From positions 714 through 23,685 of IMG/VR virus record IMGVR_UViG_3300030106_001011: a stretch of DNA of 22,972 bases. One strand, given 5' to 3'. Each line of letters opens with the position of its first letter. Position 1 is the first letter of the stretch. This document shows positions 13,638-20,016 of this stretch, one piece after another. Position numbers and translations under genes: made by a program. The DNA comes from a virus. The notes under the pieces were generated by a model. That model made no database searches, was not told the origin of the DNA, and worked only from the letters and a program-made list of their open reading frames with translations.

Positions 13638-13822
13638 TGAGTTTTAGAACACAAGACTTAGCTTTCGACCACTATTACAATAAAGGTTTTAAATATGATA
13701 AGTCCATGAGTGTCCGAGAGGATAAATGGTATATGTTTAGAAAGGGCAATCGCTATGTAGTTATAACTCCCAAGTATGATAATATACTGGGAACTAGTTG
13801 GATAGCAAGGAGCTTTTATTAA
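13637..13822 (+). CDS. Small early protein, unknown
   Basis: A 61-residue protein rich in Tyr, Arg and Lys (MSFRTQDLAFDHYYNKGFKY at the start; RKGNRYVVITPKYDN in the middle), probably a small beta sheet. GAGGAGG precedes the ATG, and the start overlaps the previous stop. It ends just before promoter 2. No family recognised. Confidence 0.6.
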   Translation: MSFRTQDLAFDHYYNKGFKYDKSMSVREDKWYMFRKGNRYVVITPKYDNILGTSWIARSFY

Positions 13823-13841
13823 TATAATAGATATAACAGGC

Positions 13842-13870
13842 TTGACAAGGATTGTCGAGTCGGTTATACT
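13842..13870 (+). promoter_or_regulatory. Early promoter 2
   Basis: TTGACA (13842-13847), 17 bases, TATACT (13865-13870): strong. A perfect dyad GACAA-GGA-TTGTC (13844-13856) overlaps the -35 box and looks like an operator. Upstream and leader elements match promoter 1, suggesting a duplicated regulatory unit. Confidence 0.72.
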
Positions 13871-13892
13871 TTTAGGGCTTCGGCAATGGAGG

Positions 13893-13913
13893 GTATCTCT
13901 TAGATACTTTTTT
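13893..13913 (+). terminator. Attenuator-like hairpin in the promoter 2 leader
   Basis: GTATCT (13893-13898), loop CTT, AGATAC (13902-13907), then six Ts. It lies about 16 bases after the expected start of promoter 2 and before the ribosome site of the 133-aa gene, so it could end a fraction of transcripts as a very short leader RNA. Confidence 0.6.
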
Positions 13914-13946
13914 AATAATAATAATACCTGAGGAGGTAATCAAGAT

Positions 13947-14348
13947 ATGAGTAAAATTACTTATACTGTAAAAGGGAGTGCGACTTCCACACCAATCGCA
14001 TTAGCACCATTATCAATTCAAAAGATTTGGAATAGAGGAACTGAGTTAGGAGTTAATATCCTAAGAGTCAGAGCTGTTCAAAATCGTAATGAAATATCTA
14101 CTGGTGCTACATTTGATGGCTATCACAAAGATAAAGTTTCTATCTATAGCCAAAAAGATAACCCTGCTAAAGAGCTTTGGTTTAGGAGGTTTGTTAAACT
14201 GAATGAAGCTAACAAGAGTATGCAAGTTCTTGAAGTTGCAGATAACCTTGATGTTCAAGATACTTTGAATGTCATGGACTCTTACAATACATTTGCCAAT
14301 GGTAATGTATTTACTAGGTTCTTCAGAAAAGTATTTAGCTTAGTCTAA
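13947..14348 (+). CDS. Early protein, unknown (133 aa)
   Basis: A 133-residue mixed alpha/beta protein starting MSKITYTVKGSATSTPIALA, with a basic-aromatic middle (ELWFRRFVKLNEANKSMQVL) and a C-terminus rich in Phe and basic residues. TGAGGAGG precedes the ATG. It is driven by promoter 2 behind an attenuator-like hairpin and followed by a weak terminator, so it may be a separately controlled unit. I do not recognise the family. Confidence 0.65.
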   Translation: MSKITYTVKGSATSTPIALAPLSIQKIWNRGTELGVNILRVRAVQNRNEISTGATFDGYHKDKVSIYSQKDNPAKELWFRRFVKLNEANKSMQVLEVADNLDVQDTLNVMDSYNTFANGNVFTRFFRKVFSLV

Positions 14349-14360
14349 TACTAAGAGTTT

Positions 14361-14390
14361 GATAGTTCTCTTTAAAAACTATCACCCTTT
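14361..14390 (+). terminator. Weak terminator-like hairpin
   Basis: GATAGTT (14361-14367) pairs with AACTATC (14377-14383), followed by ACCCTTTT. An AT-rich 7-bp stem with a short T tract after the 133-aa gene; probably only partial termination. Confidence 0.45.
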
Positions 14391-14416
14391 TAATAACAAT
14401 CTATGGAGATAGAAAT

Positions 14417-14815
14417 ATGGCACAAATGAGAAAATTTGAACAAGATGCAATAGTTAATCAGATAATTAAAACTATTAAATCTAAATTTGAAACAAACAAT
14501 GAGACTTTAAAATCAAATAAAAAATATTTAGCTATAGTAGCAATTAATGATGATATTAAAGACCTTGAAAATAAACTAAGAGTTCTTCGAATAGAAAAAG
14601 AAAGTCTTCAAAACTCAAGACGAGAGCTAATAAACGACTTTAATAAGAAATTCGATGTTGAATTAGATTATGATTATAATGATAATCTGAATTTCAATTT
14701 TCAAGAATGGACTGTTAGACGAGATGTTGAAGACCAATTAGCTATAGCTTTACTTGGTAGTGAGTGGAAAGATAATCTTCCTGCTATCATTGAGGAGATT
14801 GCTAGTCAATTTTAA
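14417..14815 (+). CDS. Coiled-coil early protein
   Basis: A 132-residue helical protein with a long coiled-coil region (about residues 45-80, KDLENKLRVLRIEKESLQNS) and an acidic, Asn-rich segment with repeated Asp-Tyr. It has no membrane segment or Cys motif. GGAGAT precedes the ATG. A short helical oligomer in the early region could be an inhibitor of a host enzyme or a structural adaptor, but nothing specific is visible. Confidence 0.65.
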   Translation: MAQMRKFEQDAIVNQIIKTIKSKFETNNETLKSNKKYLAIVAINDDIKDLENKLRVLRIEKESLQNSRRELINDFNKKFDVELDYDYNDNLNFNFQEWTVRRDVEDQLAIALLGSEWKDNLPAIIEEIASQF

Positions 14816-14817
14816 TT

Positions 14818-14901
14818 TAAGGGTGTGTTCTGGGAATGTTAACACAAACACTTAATAAGGACTAAATAAATGCCCCCAAATCCTTGCCCTTATATTTTTT
14901 T
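14818..14901 (+). other. Possible three-way-junction RNA element ending in a T tract
   Basis: An outer stem TAAGGG (14818-14823)/CCCTTA (14887-14892) encloses two hairpins, TGTGTT (14824-14829)/AACACA (14841-14846) and AAGGA (14857-14861)/TCCTT (14881-14885), and is followed by TATTTTTTT. The two loops carry TGGG and CCCA, which could kiss. It could be a terminator or a ligand- or protein-responsive leader for the following genes. It does not match a riboswitch consensus that I can recall. Confidence 0.4.
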
Positions 14902-14914
14902 GAGGAGATAAAAT

Positions 14915-15067
14915 ATGTTATTTAATGTATATGTCGGCACGTTAAAAGAAATTGTAGTCGTGCAATTAAAAGCAAATAGCCATAGTCAAGCACTAAACAA
15001 AGTTAAAAGAATTTTTCCAAATTCAAAAGACTATACGCTTGATGTAAAAATAAAAAGTTATACATAG
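14915..15067 (+). CDS. Small protein upstream of the Gp88-like gene
   Basis: A 50-residue protein, MLFNVYVGTLKEIVVVQLKA, a short strand-strand-helix-strand unit (FPNSKDYTLDVKIKSYT at the end). TGAGGAGAT precedes the ATG. It starts the chain of closely spaced genes that runs to 19055. No known domain. Confidence 0.6.
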   Translation: MLFNVYVGTLKEIVVVQLKANSHSQALNKVKRIFPNSKDYTLDVKIKSYT

Positions 15068-15076
15068 GAGATAAAT

Positions 15077-15805
15077 ATGCCTACATACAAATTACTATCA
15101 AAAGGTAGTATTAAAATAGATAAAGGTAATAAGATACAAAGCAAATATTTTAGTAGAGTTATGTATCTTGCACCACACAACTTAGCTGATGGCAAACGTA
15201 CTGTATGTCCATATGCTACAGTTGCTAAATGCCATGAGCCATGTTTAAATCTATCAGGCAATGGATTTTATACTAATGTTCAAAAAGGTAGAATTAGAAA
15301 GACTTTATTGTTTTTAGATAACTATGATACATTCATGGAGTATTTAATTGAGGACATCAACAAGTTTATTGGAGAGTGTTATGAGCTTAATAAGATACCA
15401 TGTCTAAGACTTAATGGTACTTCGGATATACAATGGGAACATCAGTTGGTTGATGGCAAAAATATATTTGAAATATTTCCTGATGTCTTGTTTTATGATT
15501 ACACCAAGATACCTACACGAAAAGTTTCACATATTAAAAACTATCATTTGACTTGGAGTTACTCAGAAGCTAACGATAAGTATGCTAAATTATTTGATAA
15601 GGTACAATGCAACAAAGCTGTTGTATTTAGAAAAGAATTACCTGAGACTTTCAAAGGTCTCAAAGTAATAAATGGTGACAAACATGATATGAGATTTCTT
15701 GACGAACCTAACGTAGTAGTTGGGTTACTAGCAAAAGCTAAAGCTAAGAAAGATTATTCAGGGTTTGTTGTTGATAACTTAATAGAAGCGAGGGCAGTAG
15801 TATGA
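15077..15805 (+). CDS. Gp88-like phage protein with a three-cysteine cluster
   Basis: A 242-residue protein of the family I know as phage Gp88/DUF7227. Recognisable parts are MYLAPHNLADG, the cluster CPYATVAKCHEPCLNLSG (Cys44, Cys52, Cys56), an RIRKTLLF helix, LRLNGTSDIQWE, FPDVLFYDYTKIP, YHLTWSYSEAND, VINGDKHDMRFLD and VVGLLAKAKAKKDYSGFV. Alternating strands and helices suggest a barrel. The conserved cysteines, with spacing C-x7-C-x3-C, could bind a metal or an Fe-S cluster; this is not the standard radical-SAM spacing. The phage also encodes IscU, which makes an Fe-S cofactor worth testing. The biochemical role is unknown. Confidence 0.78.
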   Translation: MPTYKLLSKGSIKIDKGNKIQSKYFSRVMYLAPHNLADGKRTVCPYATVAKCHEPCLNLSGNGFYTNVQKGRIRKTLLFLDNYDTFMEYLIEDINKFIGECYELNKIPCLRLNGTSDIQWEHQLVDGKNIFEIFPDVLFYDYTKIPTRKVSHIKNYHLTWSYSEANDKYAKLFDKVQCNKAVVFRKELPETFKGLKVINGDKHDMRFLDEPNVVVGLLAKAKAKKDYSGFVVDNLIEARAVV

Positions 15806-16014
15806 TGATACTAAATTATAAAAGTAAAAAAGAGTTGAAAGAAAACATAGGTAATCGATTAAGATATACTGAAACTTCTTTCTTTGGTAACGAATATGAA
15901 AGCAATGGAACTTTTGTAGGTTGTAATAGACCATATGACCCAAGAGGTACAGGAACTAGAGAGTTCTTTGCACAAGTTACAATGGTTGATGATTTAATTA
16001 GTGAGGTAAAATAA
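15802..16014 (+). CDS. Small conserved phage protein
   Basis: A 70-residue protein with KELKENIGNRLRYTETSFFG, then NGTFVGCNRPYDPRGTGTRE and FFAQVTMVDDLISEV. This resembles a short conserved phage protein with a RYxETSxFG and NRP..GxxREFFAxVTM pattern. It overlaps the Gp88-like stop (ATGA) and often sits beside early genes, as far as I recall. Probably a small beta domain; function unknown. Confidence 0.65.
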   Translation: MMILNYKSKKELKENIGNRLRYTETSFFGNEYESNGTFVGCNRPYDPRGTGTREFFAQVTMVDDLISEVK

Positions 16015-16015
16015 T

Positions 16016-16291
16016 ATGGGTAGTGGATACGAAAAAACAGCTAAAGAACACATGGTTCTAACTGGATTAGAAGGCTATGTTGAAGATACAATTGAGTATT
16101 CTGATACAATACTTAGCATTCATAATGATATACAAGATGTTAAAGATATTGCAGAAGATAATCATAGATATGCTATGGACCATATTAATGACGAGTATAG
16201 TAGATTAGAGTCAGAGCTTGATAGCAAAGTATATGATTTAGAAAGTATGATTGATGATTTGAAACAAATGATTGAGGACTTGAAAAAATGA
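16016..16291 (+). CDS. Acidic coiled-coil protein
   Basis: A 91-residue, Asp/Glu-rich, almost wholly helical protein. The second half (residues 55-91) shows heptad-like repeats (LESMIDDLKQMIEDLKK). It starts two bases after the previous stop and its stop overlaps the next ATG. Probably an oligomeric adaptor; no domain recognised. Confidence 0.6.
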   Translation: MGSGYEKTAKEHMVLTGLEGYVEDTIEYSDTILSIHNDIQDVKDIAEDNHRYAMDHINDEYSRLESELDSKVYDLESMIDDLKQMIEDLKK

Positions 16292-16407
16292 GTAGAAAAG
16301 AATTTTTTGAATGGTTATCTACTTGCCCTAGTAAAAAAATGTTTTTTATAAATGATGATTGGGGCAATACAACGATTAGATTTGAATATGAGGAGTTACA
16401 AAAATGA
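16288..16407 (+). CDS. Tiny protein in the coupled early chain
   Basis: A 39-residue protein, MSRKEFFEWLSTCPSKKMFF, followed by a short beta-like end. It overlaps its neighbours on both sides (ATGA), which is the main support. Its open frame fills an otherwise empty 112-base gap. Function unknown. Confidence 0.55.
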   Translation: MSRKEFFEWLSTCPSKKMFFINDDWGNTTIRFEYEELQK

Positions 16408-16688
16408 GTAATGATGCAAACGAAAGACTACAAGAATTTATAAGTGAAGAAGTATCTAGACAGTGGCAACTTCCTAATAGACCTGATTTAGAGAAAGACT
16501 GTGTAGAGTTTATATGGGATAGATGGGATAAAGAAATACCCTATCAAGACGAAGTATATATAACTTTTTTATTAATACAGTTTCTATCAGGTCATTGTCG
16601 TAATGCATTATCTTCACAAGATATTGACTTTATGGCTATAGAAGAGATACATAGAAATTTAGAAAAACAATTAGAGGAAACAAGATGA
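16404..16688 (+). CDS. Small helical early protein
   Basis: A 94-residue acidic helical protein with aromatic residues (VEFIWDRWDKEIPYQDEVYI) and a central hydrophobic segment (FLLIQFLSG) too short and flanked too closely by charge to be a confident membrane helix. ATGA overlaps on both sides. No family recognised. Confidence 0.6.
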   Translation: MSNDANERLQEFISEEVSRQWQLPNRPDLEKDCVEFIWDRWDKEIPYQDEVYITFLLIQFLSGHCRNALSSQDIDFMAIEEIHRNLEKQLEETR

Positions 16689-17014
16689 AAGCAATATTAA
16701 TTGATGTACATACACAATCAGTAACTGAGGTAGAACATGATAATACTTTAGATAATATTTATGATTTATTAAACTGCAGAACTTTTGATGTAGTTAGGAT
16801 TGATGAAGTAGATAGTATTTATGTTGATGATGAAGGATTATTTGTAGACGACCAGTTATTCTTTGAGTATGGTGGTGATGCCCAATCTGTTAGACTAGCA
16901 GGTAATGGATTAATACTTGGAGTAGATGATGAAGGCAACTCCATTAGTCCTCAAACAACTGTTGAAGAAGTGGAGGGTAGAGTTGGTTTCTTACCTAGAG
17001 GATATTCATGGTAG
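16685..17014 (+). CDS. DUF3846-like phage protein
   Basis: A 109-residue acidic protein: MKAILIDVHTQSVTEVEHDN, then IYDLLNCRTFDVVRID, YVDDEGLF, and LAGNGLILGVDDEGNSISPQ. The order (short strand, helix ending in a Cys, DDEG, then GNG...G.DDEG) matches DUF3846, a family common in phages and plasmids with unknown function. It is coupled to both neighbours by overlaps. Confidence 0.68.
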   Translation: MKAILIDVHTQSVTEVEHDNTLDNIYDLLNCRTFDVVRIDEVDSIYVDDEGLFVDDQLFFEYGGDAQSVRLAGNGLILGVDDEGNSISPQTTVEEVEGRVGFLPRGYSW

Positions 17015-17247
17015 ACGTTGAAGTATATGGATATGACGACAATGGTATCAATGTTGAATGGTATTGGAGTGACCAAGTAAAAAAGAATTGGAAGACTTGG
17101 AAACCTAAGGTGGAGGATGTATTACTAGTAGACTTGACACACACCCAAAGAAATGGTAAAATTATCTATGAAATTTTTCAGGATGTAATGGATAAAGAAC
17201 ATCCTAAGAAAATTAAACCAACAGGAATATATAAAGTAAGGAGGTAA
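17008..17247 (+). CDS. Small Trp-rich early protein
   Basis: A 79-residue protein with a beta-like N-terminus (VEVYGYDDNGINVEWYWSDQ) and a basic, Trp-containing middle (KKNWKTWKPKVEDVLLVDL). It starts inside the end of the preceding gene. No family recognised. Confidence 0.58.
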   Translation: MVDVEVYGYDDNGINVEWYWSDQVKKNWKTWKPKVEDVLLVDLTHTQRNGKIIYEIFQDVMDKEHPKKIKPTGIYKVRR

Positions 17248-17248
17248 A

Positions 17249-17527
17249 GTGGATAGTTATATAGTAGAAGTTATAGATGAATTAAATGAGTCTTGTATTA
17301 TAATTAATTATGCAGACACTATACAAGAACTAGTAGATAACATAGTTTGTATGGAGGGATTTAAATTTATCAAAAGGATTAGAAGACAATCAGATGATAA
17401 AGAAATAAGATTAACAAAAGACAAAATAGACTTAGAAGAACTTAGATTATTAAGGTCGTTAATTGATGATGAAATTGAACTAAGAAATACATTAACAAAT
17501 CAAGAGGAAGATAAAACTATACAGTGA
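17249..17527 (+). CDS. Small acidic early protein, GTG start
   Basis: A 92-residue protein with an alpha/beta N-terminal half (MDSYIVEVIDELNESCIIIN) and a helical C-terminal half rich in charged residues. It starts with GTG at 17249, supported by AAGGAGGT just upstream; no ATG in the frame fits better. Its stop overlaps the following GTG (GTGA). Function unknown. Confidence 0.6.
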   Translation: MDSYIVEVIDELNESCIIINYADTIQELVDNIVCMEGFKFIKRIRRQSDDKEIRLTKDKIDLEELRLLRSLIDDEIELRNTLTNQEEDKTIQ

Positions 17528-17673
17528 GAAAAGCTAGACAAAAAATAGAACATACTTCTAAGACTGGTTCTAGAGGTAAAAAGACTTGGCAGGGTAGAGG
17601 GAATGTAGGTACTTCGACTATGCCAAAGAGAAAGAAACAAACCTACAAAGCTTATAGAGGGCAAGGAAAATGA
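17524..17673 (+). CDS. Tiny basic protein with RGQG tail
   Basis: A 49-residue basic protein, starting GTG, with RQKIEHTSKTGSRGKKTWQG, RGNVGTSTMPKRKK and a final AYRGQGK. This ending recurs in small proteins of marine phages. It lies exactly between two genes with 4-base overlaps on both ends (GTGA and ATGA). Charge suggests nucleic acid binding. Too short for a domain call. Confidence 0.6.
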   Translation: MRKARQKIEHTSKTGSRGKKTWQGRGNVGTSTMPKRKKQTYKAYRGQGK

Positions 17674-18023
17674 TTGAAATATCACAAGCAACACTAGATG
17701 TCATTGAGTCTATTAAAAATAGTAGACCACTACGTTTCACATATGGAGACAGTGGTGAAAGACTAATCCAACCAACAGGTTTTTTCGGAGACTTTATTGG
17801 GTTTGAGGGTAATGATTTAGATGTATCTGAGGAAGAGAATAACTTTAAAAGATTTTTATTTAAAAGAGTTACTCATTGGGATGGAGTATGTTTACCTTAC
17901 AAAGTTTCAGTAACATTTAAGTTTGAAGGTTATCCAACAGACAAGGAAGTAAGAGAACAACTTATCTTTCTTGCCGAAGAAAGTGAAGACTTAGAATACA
18001 CCATCACACAAGATGATGACTGA
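17670..18023 (+). CDS. WYL-like small protein
   Basis: A 117-residue protein. Residues about 17-70 (RPLRFTYGDSGERLIQPTGF, then FIGFEGNDLD, then NNFKRFLFKRVTHW) follow the strand order and key positions of a WYL domain: a hydrophobic strand ending in Tyr, a basic-Pro segment, an aromatic-Gly strand, and a final RxFxxxRI-like strand. WYL domains bind nucleic acids or ligands and often regulate transcription. Here it stands alone, with an acidic C-terminus and no helix-turn-helix. A ligand- or RNA-sensing regulator is an inference. Confidence 0.58.
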   Translation: MIEISQATLDVIESIKNSRPLRFTYGDSGERLIQPTGFFGDFIGFEGNDLDVSEEENNFKRFLFKRVTHWDGVCLPYKVSVTFKFEGYPTDKEVREQLIFLAEESEDLEYTITQDDD

Positions 18024-18189
18024 GTATGACATACATAAAATATTTGCAGAACAACAAGAACATGACAGAGTAACAGCACTGTATGCTGATAATGGAGTAA
18101 TTGAATTACGATATGCTGATGGCACTGCAGAAATTTACAAGAAACGTAAATGGTTAAAAGGTTTTAAATTAATAAGGAGAAGACAATGA
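18016..18189 (+). CDS. Small protein before the membrane protein gene
   Basis: A 57-residue protein starting MTEYDIHKIFAEQQEHDRVT with a strand hairpin (IELRYADGTAEIYKK) and a basic tail. The ATG at 18016 (or the in-frame ATG at 18013) overlaps the previous gene, and the stop overlaps the next ATG. The basic tail also encodes the AAGGAG ribosome site of the next gene. No family recognised. Confidence 0.6.
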   Translation: MTEYDIHKIFAEQQEHDRVTALYADNGVIELRYADGTAEIYKKRKWLKGFKLIRRRQ

Positions 18190-18848
18190 AAATTGCAACA
18201 ACACTTATATGTTTACTAGCTATAGCAGTGGGCATAAATGTTTATTCTTCGCATACAGAACGAGACAGATTAGAAACTGCTCTACGTTTATTGGATGCAC
18301 GAATAAGTGAAAATAGCACTTCTATTGAAGAGGTGGAGGATTATATTGTAGATAGCACAATCGAACTAGAACGAATGCACTACATTATGATGGATAATAT
18401 TAGAGATGTAGGTAAGTCTTTAAATAGTCATGAGCATGAGCCTGTGTATATTGAAGTACCGGAAGTTCCTGCTGTAGAGATTACAACAAAGCCTGAACCT
18501 AAACCTGAACCTGTAGAAGAACCAACTTTAGAAAGAGTGTATGATGAAGAAACACAATTACATACACCAGTCTTTCCAGTTGAAAAAGAAGTGGAGGTAG
18601 TCAAGGAAACATTTAGTTGTCCGAAAGCTAACAGCAGACTTGGTAGATACATAGAAGATATAAGTATTCGTAAAGACTATGAGTTTGTGGCAACCTATGA
18701 TGTTGTTGACTCTAGCATAGATAATATTAGATTTGACAAGACACTACCTAATAGTTTAAAATTTGCAGTGTCAAGATATATTAAGAGCTTAACAGCTCGT
18801 GGTAATAAAGCTGATTGTAAAATATCAATTAAAGTATTGGAGAACTAA
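18186..18848 (+). CDS. Membrane-anchored periplasmic protein with TonB-like layout
   Basis: A 220-residue protein. Residues 3-20 form a signal anchor. An acidic coiled-coil-like part (27-80) follows, then a Pro/Glu/Lys-rich linker with KPEPKPEP (about 102-113), as in TonB. A C-terminal domain of ~75 residues (146-220) has a strand, VDSSIDNIRFDKTLPNS, a helix and a final strand, like the TonB C-terminal fold. It has two cysteines, Cys145 and Cys211, that could form a periplasmic disulfide. It could act in the envelope, for example interfering with an outer-membrane transporter or superinfection. A lysis spanin is another possibility, but the early position argues against it. Confidence 0.6.
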   Translation: MKIATTLICLLAIAVGINVYSSHTERDRLETALRLLDARISENSTSIEEVEDYIVDSTIELERMHYIMMDNIRDVGKSLNSHEHEPVYIEVPEVPAVEITTKPEPKPEPVEEPTLERVYDEETQLHTPVFPVEKEVEVVKETFSCPKANSRLGRYIEDISIRKDYEFVATYDVVDSSIDNIRFDKTLPNSLKFAVSRYIKSLTARGNKADCKISIKVLEN

Positions 18849-19055
18849 ATGCAAGAATTTTATAGACTAACCAAATCTGAGTACATGGAGTTTAATAACT
18901 TTTGTACAGACAATTACAAAGAATTATATGAAAATAAAGATGGACATGTAGTACACTATATGCCTAATTCTGATAGCTTTCATGTATATGTAGATGCAAA
19001 TGAACAATCAGGTATGCAAGATTTTTTAGATAAATTGCTTGCATACGAATTGTAA
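18849..19055 (+). CDS. Small early protein at the end of the chain
   Basis: A 68-residue acidic protein rich in Tyr, Phe and Asn (MQEFYRLTKSEYMEFNNFCT at the start), with an alpha/beta pattern. Its ATG follows the previous stop directly (TAA ATG). Promoter 19039-19067 begins inside its 3' end. No family recognised. Confidence 0.6.
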   Translation: MQEFYRLTKSEYMEFNNFCTDNYKELYENKDGHVVHYMPNSDSFHVYVDANEQSGMQDFLDKLLAYEL

Positions 19056-19067
19056 GTATGGTATAAT
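19039..19067 (+). promoter_or_regulatory. Promoter for the replication genes
   Basis: TTGCAT (19039-19044), 17 bases, TATAAT (19062-19067). The -10 is perfect. The start would be near 19074, giving a 5' leader of about 188 bases before SSB. It overlaps the end of the preceding gene. Confidence 0.72.
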
Positions 19068-19078
19068 GCACTCACTCA

Positions 19079-19220
19079 AAGACATGACCTTGATATTAAA
19101 GGCTTTCCTTGAGTCACCGAGTAGCATTAGCCCTCTATCTCCATCCTCCTCAAGGAGCTACTTGGTTCAGTTATCTGAGGTGATGGGGCAACTGGCTCAT
19201 AGCCCCAACTCGAAAGAGTT
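19079..19220 (+). ncRNA. Structured leader of the ssb operon
   Basis: Visibly richer in G and C than its AT-rich surroundings, with four potential stems: ACTCAA/TTGAGT around 19080-19114; a 10-bp stem ACCGAGTAGC (19116-19125) with GCTACTTGGT (19157-19166), one G-U pair, with a CTCC/GGAG region inside; TGGGGC (19184-19189)/GCCCCA (19202-19207); and AACTC-GAAA-GAGTT (19207-19220), a tetraloop hairpin. It lies between a strong promoter and SSB, so it may control translation, for example by SSB binding. No known riboswitch class matches. A weak 53-codon frame (from 19084) is also present. Confidence 0.55.
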
Positions 19221-19261
19221 AGCTATGGTTTTTAAATACTGTTAAAATAGGAGAAAAAAAT

Positions 19262-19675
19262 ATGGCAGTAGTTAATGGAACTGCGTATTGGGCAAGTATT
19301 AAAACACCTAATACGAAATTCGAACCAGTATATACAATCAACCTTGTGGTTGACGAAGATACTGCAAATGATTTTGCGTCAAGAGGACACAAAATTAAAC
19401 AGATGGATGAAGGTCCATCTATTGTTATCAAAAGAAAAGTTAATGGACCTAATGGAATGGTTCGTACAGCACCTAGACTTTTAGATGCTGAGAAGAACGA
19501 AGTTAACTATTCAGTTGGTAATGGGTCTAAAGTTAGAGTACAATTCAATGAGTACCAAGGAGAAAATAAGTATGGACCATACACAGGTCTAGACTTACAA
19601 GCTGTCCAAGTGATTGACCTTGTTGAGTACAGAGCAGAAGATGGTGCTGAACTTTTAGATGGGGAGGAGTTCTAA
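19262..19675 (+). CDS. ssb: Single-stranded DNA-binding protein
   Basis: A 137-residue protein of the gp2.5/DUF2815-like SSB type in marine podoviruses. The N-terminal strands (TAYWASIKTPNTKFEPVYTI) and central KIKQMDEGPSIVIKRKV, NGMVRTAPRLLDAEKNEV and GPYTGLDLQAVQVIDL suit an OB fold. The C-terminus is acidic and ends in Phe (LLDGEEF), like T7 gp2.5, whose tail binds the polymerase. The primase-helicase here ends similarly (LDDLPF). A GGAG site precedes the ATG. It coats single strands during replication and recombination. Confidence 0.8.
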   Translation: MAVVNGTAYWASIKTPNTKFEPVYTINLVVDEDTANDFASRGHKIKQMDEGPSIVIKRKVNGPNGMVRTAPRLLDAEKNEVNYSVGNGSKVRVQFNEYQGENKYGPYTGLDLQAVQVIDLVEYRAEDGAELLDGEEF

Positions 19676-19953
19676 TGACAGATACTCCTCAGTTGCAGGG
19701 TGCACCTATAACTATCAATCAAGAAGATGGTTCGGCTAAGGTATATGATACAGGACTGTTATCACCCGAAGCACAACAATCGGTTGATATGATTACCTTT
19801 ATTGCAAGGTTAAGAAATGTACTTGATGCAGCAGGACAAGTATTCAGTAATGTAGTAACCAACAGTCTTATTGACGAAGCTGTAGTAGAAGAACTAAGCT
19901 CACCAAATAAGAAGGTTGAGGAAGACACTACTGATGATAAGGACACTAAATAA
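19675..19953 (+). CDS. Small acidic protein following SSB
   Basis: A 92-residue protein with a short strand part (APITINQEDGSAKVYDTGLL), a helical middle (LSPEAQQSVDMITFIARLRN) and an acidic Lys/Asp tail. The layout resembles short phage proteins with DLS.EAQ.Q, such as DUF6447-like ones, but this is not firm. Its ATG overlaps the ssb stop (TAATG), so the two are coupled. It could be an SSB partner. Function unknown. Confidence 0.6.
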   Translation: MTDTPQLQGAPITINQEDGSAKVYDTGLLSPEAQQSVDMITFIARLRNVLDAAGQVFSNVVTNSLIDEAVVEELSSPNKKVEEDTTDDKDTK

Positions 19954-19955
19954 TA

Positions 19956-20003
19956 GTGTTAGTAACACGAGGGCAGGTTACCATAGCTTGCCCTCATTTT
20001 TTT
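19956..20003 (+). terminator. Terminator between ssb unit and primase-helicase
   Basis: A small hairpin GTGTT-AGT-AACAC (19956-19968) abuts the main stem GAGGGCA (19969-19975)/TGCCCTC (19989-19995), followed by ATTTTTTT. A strong intrinsic terminator. No new promoter is obvious before the next gene, so partial read-through would lower helicase and polymerase relative to SSB. Confidence 0.88.
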
Positions 20004-20016
20004 ATGAGGAGGTTAT

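Noticed and set aside
19084-19245. A 53-codon frame in the ssb leader
   Set aside because: It has no good ribosome site, is Ser/Pro-rich and overlaps several stable stems. A structured RNA explains the composition better, though translation is possible.
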